Positions 36,812 through 45,050 of a DNA stretch of 64,000 nt are shown here, piece after piece. The number at the start of each line of letters is the position of its first letter. Position 1 is the first letter of the stretch. The notes below the pieces were generated by a model, which was not told the DNA's origin, made no database searches, and worked only from the letters and a program-made list of their open reading frames with translations. Position numbers and translations under genes: made by a program. Source of the stretch: MPNP01 sp026709725 (lineage in GTDB: Bacteria; Pseudomonadota; Alphaproteobacteria; Rhodobacterales; Rhodobacteraceae); contig OZ241384.1 in the NCBI GenBank assembly GCA_965200805.1, positions 2,542,001-2,606,000 on the forward strand, given 5' to 3'.

Positions 36812-37957
36812 TCAGGGCGGGAAGCGTGATTCTCTGTAGGTGCTCTGTAACCTGTCAAGTGCTGCATTGATGTTCATCTCGCTTCTGATGCACGCGTGGA
36901 CGATGTCTCCGGCGCGATCCTGAAATTCAAGATAACCCGGATACCGCGGACGAAGCCACGCCGCGTCGAGAGTACGGCGTGTATTGCGGAAGAAGTTTCG
37001 ACTTGCCTGATTGCAGCTATCGCTTTCCCATGCGGCCGCATGGCCCGGCTGTCCACCGGATTCGAAATACAGGCCAGCCTGAATCGCACCACCGGCGATC
37101 CAGAACGCAAAGTCAATTGCAACATCCCGGAAGCGGGACATGGCTGAAACAGCAATTCCGGTTCCGCCCAGCACAGTCCCGCCCGGATCGCTTTGTCGAA
37201 GTCCGGGCGCATTGGCAAAGGTGATCGGATACTGGCAGTATCCGCTGCGGCTGTAATTGGTGTAACCATACCCGAAGGGAGAATAGGCGGGCCCGTCGAT
37301 CTCGCGCCCCATCCAGTCAAGAATTCCAATTGGATCAAGATCCAGGCACTTCGGGTCCATCAGCACCACGATCTCCTTGATTTTCTCCAGGACAAGCTGG
37401 CCTGTTTCACGCGCGATCAGTTGATCGCCAACGGCAATGTCCTCTCCGAGATTCCTTGCCATGCCCATGAAGGTCATGAGGGCATTGATCGGAATCAGGG
37501 CGAAGGCCACCTGCCCACTGCGGGCAAGATGCAGCACATCATCCCATTGCCCCGGGACATCGCCGGGCAGGAGATCATCACGAAATGCCGCCACCGGCGT
37601 TGCTGCATCGATCGCGAGAGCCCATTGCCGCCCTTTGAAATTGTAGGATCGGTGGGACAGACCAATCGAATTCCGATCCAGCTCGTCAAGCTCTCTTTCC
37701 CGCCCGGCAGTGTTGAGCGGTGTCAGCAAACCATCCTGATAGCACTCACCGATATGGGGGTGATCAATGACCAGCAGGTCAAAATTATCCGTCATCGCGC
37801 GGATGGGGCGGTCGGCAAAGGCCTGCAGTGATCGTTTTTCCCAGGAAATGACGGTACCGGGATGGAGTTCCGCATACCGTTGAGACGTGGCAATCATCGG
37901 ATCGAAACCACGGCTGTGATCCCATGTCATGCCTTTCAGTCGTTGCATCTCTGGCAT
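36812..37957 (-). CDS. Extracellular-type solute-binding protein without visible signal peptide
   Basis: 381 residues of the ABC sugar-binding (family 1) type. Visible segments are LKGMTWDHSRGFDPMIATSQ, FDLLVIDHPHIGECY, and GRQWALAIDAATPVAAFR. No hydrophobic signal sequence is present at the N-terminus and no in-frame upstream start adds one. Homologs in alphaproteobacteria also often start with this LKGMTW segment. No permease or ATPase is adjacent, so it is an orphan; it may bind its ligand in the cytoplasm or be exported by an unrecognised route. Confidence 0.72.
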   Translation of the reverse strand: MPEMQRLKGMTWDHSRGFDPMIATSQRYAELHPGTVISWEKRSLQAFADRPIRAMTDNFDLLVIDHPHIGECYQDGLLTPLNTAGRERELDELDRNSIGLSHRSYNFKGRQWALAIDAATPVAAFRDDLLPGDVPGQWDDVLHLARSGQVAFALIPINALMTFMGMARNLGEDIAVGDQLIARETGQLVLEKIKEIVVLMDPKCLDLDPIGILDWMGREIDGPAYSPFGYGYTNYSRSGYCQYPITFANAPGLRQSDPGGTVLGGTGIAVSAMSRFRDVAIDFAFWIAGGAIQAGLYFESGGQPGHAAAWESDSCNQASRNFFRNTRRTLDAAWLRPRYPGYLEFQDRAGDIVHACIRSEMNINAALDRLQSTYRESRFPP

Positions 37958-38224
37958 CAGTGACGATCTCTCCCTGCAATCTGCCGTGCCCTGTCATGCA
38001 CGCACTCCATGCACGATGCAAGTTTTCCGTCCGCCCTCGGGAGATTCACTCCCCACCGGGCGGATCCCATTGAAAACCACTGAGGGCGTGGATGGGCATC
38101 TGAAAGACCGCGGAGCCCGCCGAGTTGGGGAATTCGTGACGGATACCGGAGCGTGTTTCTGACCTCTGGATTGACAATTTGTATTGAATCCAGCCTGCCG
38201 TGATAATACCAGCAGGGCAAACTG

Positions 38225-39451
38225 GTGGATTTGGACATGCAAGAGACTCTCGATATCGCTCAAGCGGGCAGTCCTGCCCGCGTGTCCATAGCGGACCTGC
38301 TGCTTGATGAAAACAACCCGCGGTTTGGTGACCTGGAACGAGGGGCGGGGCAGACGTCCTTGGTAGACCTGATGGTAGAGAAATTCGGCGTTGATGACCT
38401 TCTCAGCTCGTTGTCGATGAACGGATTTTTTACTGCCGAGCCGCTGGTATGCGCCCGCCAGGCAAATGGACAACTCGTTGTCAAGGAGGGCAACAGGAGG
38501 CTCTGTGCCTGCATTATACTCGCGGGCGATCACCGTGCTGTCAGCCAGGGGAAGCGAGCAACAAGGTTTGCCGCCCTGTGGAAGGCCAATGGCAGTCCTC
38601 CCGTGGCCCCGGTACCCGTCCTGATTTTTGAAGAGAATGACGCAACATCTGAAAGGATGCTCTCCTACCTGGGCGTGCGTCACATTTCATCTGCGCAACC
38701 GTGGGACTCGTATGCAAAGGCGTCCTGGGCTGCCAAGATCATTGATTCCGACACGATTGATATGTCTGTTGCAGACATATCCAGAATGATTGGGGATCAA
38801 CACGGCACGGTCATCCGCCTGCTTGAAGGATATCGGTTTATTCGACAAGTGATTGATGAAGGTCTCTTTCTGCCAAGCAACAGTCAGCGCCGTGGCAGAG
38901 GCAGTGTCACGGAGTATCCCTTCTCGTGGGTGTACACGGTGCTGGGGTTCAGGGCGGCCCGGGAATTCTGTGGCCTGGGGGAGATCTCCGATTGCCAGAA
39001 CCCCATTCCTCCAGACAAACTGGACAATGCAATGACCGTCGTGACAGCAATGTTCGGGGACAGGTCAGTCGGGCGCAGTGCCGCCGTGCAGGACTCGCGC
39101 CAGCTATCCGGCTTGGCGAAAGCGTTTGCCGACCCTGAGAAAGTGATCCTGATCAGGTCTGGCAGGGACTTGCTTGAGGTGCTGGACGCAACACAGCCAA
39201 TTGAACGCAAGCTTGAGGACAACCTTGCACAAGCCCGCGGCCTGTTGTCTGATTTGGTGTCCAGTGTTTCGCAAACGCCCCCATCCGCCGATTTGGCCAG
39301 GAAAAACTTGGAGACATCACGCAGAACCCGGGCCCTTGTGGTTGATCTCGACAATCGCCTGAAGGATGCCGCCAGGGGCCTGACGTTGATGATGGCTAGA
39401 CACCCGTACCACCCATGCGACCAAGGTCTCGACAGATGCAGACCAGACTGA
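38225..39451 (+). CDS. ParB/sulfiredoxin-domain protein in restriction locus
   Basis: 408 residues (GTG 38225; ATG 38237 equally possible). The N-terminal ParB-like domain reads ARVSIADLLLDENNPRFGD, then LLSSLSMNGFFTAEPLV and VKEGNRRLCACIIL, matching the P-loop-like ENNPR and GNRRL (GERR-type) motifs. The rest is helical, with an HTH-like part (VADISRMIGDQHGTVIRLLEGY). This is not a chromosome-partition ParB: there is no parA, and it sits with a nuclease-like gene and a DNA methyltransferase. The last 20 codons may be out of frame (see finding on 39393-39453). Confidence 0.7.
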   Translation: MDLDMQETLDIAQAGSPARVSIADLLLDENNPRFGDLERGAGQTSLVDLMVEKFGVDDLLSSLSMNGFFTAEPLVCARQANGQLVVKEGNRRLCACIILAGDHRAVSQGKRATRFAALWKANGSPPVAPVPVLIFEENDATSERMLSYLGVRHISSAQPWDSYAKASWAAKIIDSDTIDMSVADISRMIGDQHGTVIRLLEGYRFIRQVIDEGLFLPSNSQRRGRGSVTEYPFSWVYTVLGFRAAREFCGLGEISDCQNPIPPDKLDNAMTVVTAMFGDRSVGRSAAVQDSRQLSGLAKAFADPEKVILIRSGRDLLEVLDATQPIERKLEDNLAQARGLLSDLVSSVSQTPPSADLARKNLETSRRTRALVVDLDNRLKDAARGLTLMMARHPYHPCDQGLDRCRPD

Positions 39452-39452
39452 G

Positions 39453-40313
39453 TTGGATGCGGTAAGAAACCGTTCGGTGCCGGTGGTTGCCGGGGTGCGG
39501 GACGACAGTATCGCGGACTCCCTGGAGGATTATTATGCACCGGAGACAACCGCGAATGAAGAACCCTGGCAGACACGGGAACTGACCCTCGAGAATGCTG
39601 CGACGCAGATCGTGGACGAGCTGATGAGGCGGCAGCAATCATTGGGCAACTTGTATCCTTTCGAGATTCGAGGTGATAGCCTCATTTATGAAGAATCAGG
39701 CTCATTGTTGTACGAGTTCCTGCTCTGCACATGCCTAAGTCCGAGTCTGACCACAGGCGGTTTCGTCAAATTCCCAAGACTCTTCGAAAGGATAACAGCA
39801 CGATCAATGGCGGACTTCCTTGGCCATAACACCGATTTCTCACACATTGGCACCCCAAGTGGGAGGGGAAATCTGAAGGCCTCAGTGCAAGAGGCCATCG
39901 AAAAGAGCCAAGAGCTGCGTTGGTCACCGCGGCCTGACCTGCCTGATGCAGGTCCGGATCAGGGCGACCGGGGTGTGGACTTTATAATCTGGCGCGACTT
40001 TGAGTGCGGCAGGAAGATTGGGCAACAGTTCTATTTTGGCCAGTGCGCCTGCGGTAACAACTGGGACTTGAAGCTGGGCGATATTTCAGAACGGTTCTTT
40101 CAGTGGTTTGAGCCTCTCAAGGTGAAGCCGACAAACGTATTTGCCATTCCATTTGTCATCTCGGATGACAAATTATCTGTCACAAGCCGGGAGGCGGGCA
40201 TTGTGATGGATCGCTTGAGACTTGTTCGAGCTGCGGAGAAGGGCTCCAACTTTGACACAGGCGAATGGCACGGATGCATGTCCAGGACTCTGGATTTGGT
40301 ACTGGAGGCATAA
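39453..40313 (+). CDS. Putative nuclease-like protein next to C5 methyltransferase
   Basis: 286 residues from a TTG. No ATG is available, and the frame is open upstream to 39393. No family was named with certainty. The block GVDFIIWRDF, then GQQFYFGQCACGNNWDLK has the layout of a PD-(D/E)XK-like core (Asp in VDFI, Gln-x-Cys-Ala-x-Gly, Lys in WDLK). The stop is adjacent to the stop of the convergent cytosine methyltransferase (40314), as in type II restriction pairs. A cognate restriction enzyme is the best guess, held with moderate doubt. Confidence 0.5.
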   Translation: MDAVRNRSVPVVAGVRDDSIADSLEDYYAPETTANEEPWQTRELTLENAATQIVDELMRRQQSLGNLYPFEIRGDSLIYEESGSLLYEFLLCTCLSPSLTTGGFVKFPRLFERITARSMADFLGHNTDFSHIGTPSGRGNLKASVQEAIEKSQELRWSPRPDLPDAGPDQGDRGVDFIIWRDFECGRKIGQQFYFGQCACGNNWDLKLGDISERFFQWFEPLKVKPTNVFAIPFVISDDKLSVTSREAGIVMDRLRLVRAAEKGSNFDTGEWHGCMSRTLDLVLEA

Positions 40314-40394
40314 TCACCAAATTGCCGGGAGCGCCCGCACGACGGCACCAAACAGCGGTGGTGGCACCGCGTTGCCAACAACTCTGTATTTTTC
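40314..40394 (-). pseudogene. 3' end of the C5 methyltransferase split by IS66
   Basis: On the minus strand this piece reads KYRVVGNAVPPPLFGAVVRA then LPAIW and TGA (40316-40314). It is motif X/GNAVPP of cytosine-5 methyltransferases. It continues exactly the frame of 42681-43540 if the IS66 element and one copy of the 8-bp duplication are removed. Confidence 0.88.
40387..40394. repeat. 8-bp target-site duplication, left
   Basis: TATTTTTC immediately outside the left end of the IS66 element; it is repeated at 42681-42688. Confidence 0.92.
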
Positions 40395-40414
40395 GTAACT
40401 ACTTGCCCCCGTTA

Positions 40415-41875
40415 TCAGCTACCTTCGTAGAGGCAGTCAACGGCCTTTTCCTGCAGGGCGATGGTGATTGCGACGAGCGGGTTGTATCCGCGCGCTGTCA
40501 TGGTCTGGAGGTAGCTCGATATCCGGCAGTACGCTTCCGCAAATGCCACGGTGCGGAAGCAGCCTGACACCTTCTGCTTAACCTTGGCCATCCTGATGTC
40601 CCGCTCCGCCCTGTTGTTCGAGAACGGGGTGTCGGCGCGCCTCGTGAAGCGCAGGACGTTTCCCCGGTGTGCGGCGAGGCGTTCGAGGAGGTTGTGGGCG
40701 TCGGACTTCGCGACTGGTCCGCGGTGGCCCCTCTCCCGCTTCGGGATCGCGGGCATCTCCCGCCGGCCCCGCTCCAGGATCTCCCCGTAGCACCGCGCGA
40801 TGACCCTGTAGTGCCGCATGGAGAGCCGCCTGTCCGGTCGTCGCATGACCTGCCGCCGCGCGATGAGCAGCAGCTTCCGCATCCTCCCGGCCCACGGCCA
40901 GCCGTTGCTGTCGGTCACGGCCTGGAGCTCGCGCAGCAGGTGGCTGCCGCACAGCTGGTGCTTGCAGTTCGTGTAGGTGAGGTAGGCCTTCCAGCAGTCG
41001 TGGACGATGACGCCCCGGTGCCGGGGGATGATGCCGATGTCGTCGATGGCCTCGCCTCCGCGCCTGCGGTGCAGCCGCTTGACCGTGATGTCCCCACCGG
41101 AGCAGACGTGGATCCAGTGGTTCCTGCCGTCCACCCGCAGCGATGTCTCGTCGGCGTTCAGCACCGGCATCTCCAAGAGCATGGCGGTGGCGGCCTCCTC
41201 CCACGGTCCGAGCGCGTCGTGAAGGCGCCGGACATAGCCCAGGCAGGTGGCCTCGGAGAGCTTCAGGCCGCAGGTCGCGTGGATCAGGGCGACGGCCCGG
41301 TTCAGCGAGAGCATCTGCGCGATCAGCAGGTTGACGGTGAAGGCCTGGAGGCCGGGGCCGTACTGGAGCGGGCCGGGCATGCCGTCGGGGAACCGCCCCC
41401 TGGTCCGGGCCCGGCACGCGGGACAGTCCTTGATCTCGGCGTCCACGCGGCGCTCGACGGTCTCGAAGACGATGTCGTACAGGACGCGGCGCTCCCGGTC
41501 GGTCGCGTCGACGCCTGAGAGGTCGGCGCCGCAGGTCCCGCAGGCCTCAACAGTGGCCGTCTCCTCGACGGTGGTCCTGCGCATGTTGCCGCCGGTCTGC
41601 CGGTTCGGCTGCGCGCCTTTGCCGTTTGTGTCCCCGCCGGCGCGCCGTGCGGTTCCGTCCCCGTCCGTCTGCGACGGCGGAAGGGAGGAGTTGGCGCTGG
41701 TCTTCGGCGTCGCCCTCTCGAGGAACACCGCCACCAGGATGTCGAGCAGCAGGAACAGGGCGTTGATCAGCGCGAGGGTGTCCGCGCCCGCCTCTCCCCT
41801 CCGCCTGATGTCGTCGAACCGGACCCGGCAGTCGTCCAGCCGCTCGCGCAGCGAGGCCGCGTTCACCGTCGCCAT
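40415..41875 (-). CDS. tnpC: IS66-family transposase
   Basis: 486 residues from the ATG at 41875, overlapping the methylase stop. The N-terminal part includes TSANSSLPPSQTDGDG. A zinc-finger-like segment has CGTCGADL and CPACRARTRGRFP. The DDE core shows MPVLNADETSLRVDGRNHW, RGVIVHDCWKAYL and HQLCGSHLLREL. The C-terminus RFTRRADTPFSNNRAERDIR (final Glu) and KQKVSGCFRT is canonical. It appears complete, so the element could still be active in the presence of whatever it needs. Confidence 0.93.
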   Translation of the reverse strand: MATVNAASLRERLDDCRVRFDDIRRRGEAGADTLALINALFLLLDILVAVFLERATPKTSANSSLPPSQTDGDGTARRAGGDTNGKGAQPNRQTGGNMRRTTVEETATVEACGTCGADLSGVDATDRERRVLYDIVFETVERRVDAEIKDCPACRARTRGRFPDGMPGPLQYGPGLQAFTVNLLIAQMLSLNRAVALIHATCGLKLSEATCLGYVRRLHDALGPWEEAATAMLLEMPVLNADETSLRVDGRNHWIHVCSGGDITVKRLHRRRGGEAIDDIGIIPRHRGVIVHDCWKAYLTYTNCKHQLCGSHLLRELQAVTDSNGWPWAGRMRKLLLIARRQVMRRPDRRLSMRHYRVIARCYGEILERGRREMPAIPKRERGHRGPVAKSDAHNLLERLAAHRGNVLRFTRRADTPFSNNRAERDIRMAKVKQKVSGCFRTVAFAEAYCRISSYLQTMTARGYNPLVAITIALQEKAVDCLYEGS

Positions 41876-42534
41876 CACTCCGCCTCCACCGCCATGATCG
41901 CCGACATCACCGCCTGGCGCTCGGCCGGCGGCATCCTCCGGTAGCCCTCCGCCCAGCGGGCGGCCTTGCGCCTGATACGCTGCCGGTCGGTCGCGTTCCG
42001 CCCGGCGTGGCCGGGCCAGTGCGTCCGGCCCGGCCCGAAGTTGAGCCACACCACCTCGGTGCGCACCCGACCCCGGGTCGTCACCTGAAGCGCGACCCGC
42101 CGCCAGCCCTCAAGCATCCCATCGTAGAGCACCGAGGGATGGCCCGACACCATCACCTGGCAGGGCAGCCCCCTGAGCAGCTCAAGGAGGGCCGCGTGGT
42201 CGGCCTCGGTGTAGTCGTGACGGTAGCGCCGGTCCGACAGGCGCGTCGACCGCAGGTACGGCGGGTCGCTGTAGACCAGCTCCGTCCCCCGGAACGGGAA
42301 GGCGGCCAGAAACGTGTGGGCGCAGCCGTGCACCAGCTCCACCGGGTAGCCGCACGCGAACCCGTCCAGCGCGCGCCGGTCTAGGTCGATGCCGACCGAG
42401 CGCAGCGCCGGTGCCTTGCGCCTCATCAAGGCACCGCCGCCAAGGTGCGTCTCCACGTAGGTGCAGTGCGGGGGAAACAATCCCAGAAGCGTCTGGCACA
42501 GCCCGCTTGTCGCCTTTGATCCAAAGTAGCCCAC
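41875..42534 (-). CDS. Dam-like DNA adenine methylase carried by IS66
   Basis: 219 residues. It shows GYFGSKATSGLCQTLLGLFP, VETHLGGGALMRRK (SAM-binding motif I variant), SVGIDLDRRAL and the catalytic motif LVYSDPPYLRSTR (DPPY, N6-adenine/D12 class). Upstream of, and translationally coupled to, the transposase. It may methylate the element ends or adenine sites generally to control transposition or protect the element; this is inferred only from linkage. Family length is usual for the short Dam/D12 group. Confidence 0.85.
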   Translation of the reverse strand: MGYFGSKATSGLCQTLLGLFPPHCTYVETHLGGGALMRRKAPALRSVGIDLDRRALDGFACGYPVELVHGCAHTFLAAFPFRGTELVYSDPPYLRSTRLSDRRYRHDYTEADHAALLELLRGLPCQVMVSGHPSVLYDGMLEGWRRVALQVTTRGRVRTEVVWLNFGPGRTHWPGHAGRNATDRQRIRRKAARWAEGYRRMPPAERQAVMSAIMAVEAE

Positions 42535-42679
42535 CGGCGGCCCCCGTCGCTAACGATGACCGTCGATAGCGAAATCCGTCTACGGTGTCAACCGCCCGGC
42601 GCCATCACCGCGCCGCAACCAAAAGCCCGCGCCTGCGGGCGGCCCGGCATCAGGACGGAATCATGGGGGTGAGCAGTTA

Positions 42680-43540
42680 CTATTTTTCATTCATTGATGC
42701 GGTGTCGGGGAACTTGACGTGTCGGCTGAATCCCTGCAGGATTGCGCACTCACGAAATGAGAATCTGCGGGCCGGACCCGCATGCTCGAAAACCCACTTG
42801 TCCGTATGGACCCGAAGAAGCTTTGGGCTGACTGGATGAAGAGGAACATGCCGGCCCTTGGCAACAACCGTCTTGCTGATCGAGTCCCAGCCCCGGTACC
42901 GGTTGCGTGACAAGTAGTACCAATGGAAACGCTCAGTGTTGTATTCACCCTCTGGCCACAGCGGGAGATGGGAAATGGAATCGCGGATGGTCGCAAATGG
43001 GCGACCAGTGGACCCATGCGTTGGATCTGGAAACGCATAGGTCATCCCAAGATCGGATCGAAGCCCCACAATAAACAGGCGCCGGCGTTGTTGGGAAACG
43101 CCGTACTCCTCTGAATTCAGGATCTTCCACTGAACGCGGTATCCGGCGAGTCGAAACCGTATCACCTGATTCTGCAGCAAATGGTTCAGGTCAGACCTGC
43201 GCATGCCGGGTACGTTTTCAACGATGAAAGCCTTTGGCCGTATCTGGCGGAGAGCCCGGTCAAACTCTCGATACAGGTAATTGATTTTCCGGTCTGCCCT
43301 CCGGGCACCGCCTTGACTGAACCCCTGACATGGATAACACCCTACGAGAAGGTCTGCGTACGGAAAGACCTCGATTTGACCAATGTCCTGAACGACAAAA
43401 TCGGTTTCAGGGAGATTACGGAGATAGAAATCCTTCGCATAGGGCAAGACATCATTGGCGAACACAACCTCGAAGCCCGCGGCGTGCAGCCCCATGTCAG
43501 AGCCACCCCCGCCGGTAAAAAGTGAAATCGCTTTCGGCAA
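42680..43540 (-). pseudogene. DNA (cytosine-5-)methyltransferase, 5' part, interrupted by IS66
   Basis: 286 codons from the ATG at 43540 contain motif I ISLFTGGGGSDMGLHAAGFE, catalytic motif IV VGCYPCQGFSQGG (Cys in PCQ), motif VI FIVENVPGM and motif VIII QQRRRLFIVG. The frame ends prematurely in the IS66 end (MNEK then TAG). The remaining 24 residues lie at 40314-40386. The uninterrupted protein would have about 310 residues. Loss of motif X removes part of the SAM site, so activity is doubtful. Confidence 0.9.
42681..42688. repeat. 8-bp target-site duplication, right
   Basis: TATTTTTC immediately outside the right end of the IS66 element, identical to 40387-40394. Confidence 0.92.
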
Positions 43541-43680
43541 TCCCAGAATGCTCCTCTTGGACTATCCCCTATCTATCAAAACATTCAAGGCCAAACGTCC
43601 CGGCCGGGAGTGATTCTCCTATGGCTGACTTTTCGTGACATTTCCCGACGCGCCCCGGTTCCTGACCCGATTCGGCCGAA

Positions 43681-45050
43681 TCAGGCCGCCCGCGCCAGGC
43701 GGAGCCCGTTGTCATTGACTGACCGGTCAGCCCCGGGCGGTCGCCATGTCGCCGCCATCCGGGCCGGGGCCGCATCAAACCGGTCCGACGTGAGGAGGGC
43801 CCGGGAGGCAAGGACACCGGTCCCCCCGGACCGTCCCCAGCTGGCCCCGCTGCGCTTCATGCGCACGCCCACGAGGGTCTTGTTGGCGGCACGGGCCGCG
43901 CCGCTCGCAATGGGCACCCCGGCATCCCGCGCCGCCCCGTCATCACCATTCGGGCCCATGCGCCCGCGGTTGTTGCGGCAGTATCCGATGACGGCCCTGA
44001 TCGCGTCATGGGCCGGGCTGCCCTCCGTCTGCTTGCGGAGGAGATAGCGCAGGGCGTCGATGACCTTGCCGGCCCCGTGGGTCTCCCCAAGCAGCCTCTC
44101 CTTCCGGGTCTCGAGCCAGGCCCTGCCGGCATCGCTGCCCTCCCCGGAATGGTGATGTTGGGGCGGCCGTGGCGGCCGCGCCCAGGTGCTGGATCAGGTG
44201 CCAGTAGTCCCAGAGTGATGATGGATGGATTGGGCATGATGTCCGGGCTGAACTGTTCAAGGAAGGACCAGTTGTCCTTCGCACCCCAACCCGTCATCAT
44301 GACGGAGGGCCACGGCCACCAGCGTCAGGGTGCGTCCCGCGGCCGCGGCCTGTCCCATCGGGTCGTCATGGATCATGGCGGTGCCACACCTCGGCACCGA
44401 TCTGCCTCTTGAGGCCCGTCTTGCCGGTCTCGGGGAGACGGGCGAATGTCCGCTGGCACAGGATGGCCCCGGTTGCATCGAGCTCGGCGACCACGCCGCA
44501 GGCCGCTTCCCGCCAGCCCCGCTCGAGGTCCCGCCCCTCCAGCGTCTCGGCACACATCCGCACCCGCGCCCCGTCAAGGGAGACCAGGAGGGCCGGGGTC
44601 GGATCCGTCGGGGCCCGGGATGGAGGGGCGCGTCCGAACGGATGTCATCCAGCATCCGGTCGCCCTCCGTCTCCATGCGCGCGCCCACATCCCCCACCAG
44701 CCGGACCAGGCTGCTCACGGAGGGCCCCTGACCCGGAAGCGCCGCCAGAGGTCCGCACACTCACGGGCGGGCATGCCCGCCAGGACAGACCGGCGGCGGC
44801 CGGTGTCATCCGGCCCGTGGAGGCCCGGGATCTGCTCCGGGGGACCCAGGCCGCCCCTTTGCCGGAGGGACGGTAGCGTGAGCGCTGGAAGGAGACGGTC
44901 CCGAACAGTGTCGTGACCTGCCCCGGGAGGCGGGCGCACGGCGATCGCTCCTGCCGTTGTGCTCGATGGACGGGGACGGGTCATCCAGGGCCCCGACTGT
45001 CCGCCCTCACCCTGATGGACGGGGATCATGCAGGCCATCCGGCCCACGGC
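43681..45050 (-). pseudogene. ISKra4-family transposase remnant with short insertions
   Basis: From 45050 downward the minus strand gives segments of an ISKra4 transposase in order: RDRLLPALTLPSL, VRLVGDVGARMETEGDRML, DGARVRMCAETLEG, GWREAACGVVAELDATG, RLPETGKTGLKRQIGAEVWH, GAKDNWSFLEQFSPDI, DYWHLIQHLGAA and finally ANKTLVGVRMKRSGASWGRS and ALLTSDRFDAAPARMA. Several frame changes and inserts of about 22 bp (for example 44286-44307) break it. Dead. Confidence 0.75.
44286..44307. repeat. 22-bp micro-insertion in ISKra4 remnant
   Basis: Removing these bases (containing CCCGTCATCATGACGG) rejoins VAVA to GAKDNWSFLEQF of the transposase. It has the same size and TCATGA core as the inserts in the IS4 remnant 40 kb away. 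Confidence 0.6.

Larger units (their letters stand above)
40395..42680. mobile_element. IS66-family element with adenine-methylase cargo
   Basis: 2286 bp bounded by inverted repeats: GTAACTACTTGCCCCCGTTA at the left and, on the minus strand at the right, GTAACTGCTCACCCCCATGA. An 8-bp target duplication TATTTTTC flanks it, the size expected for IS66. It encodes an intact-looking transposase and a Dam-like methylase in overlapping frames (TGATG). The usual IS66 accessory genes tnpA and tnpB are absent. The element is much richer in G+C at third positions than the flanking genes. It interrupts a cytosine methyltransferase gene. Confidence 0.9.

Noticed and set aside
38225..39451. Chromosome-partition ParB
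   Set aside because: No parA or parS-like sites are nearby, and the surrounding genes are restriction-like.
40578..41518. Long open frames on both strands overlapping the IS66 transposase
   Set aside because: They arise from very high third-position GC. The transposase frame has all the family motifs.
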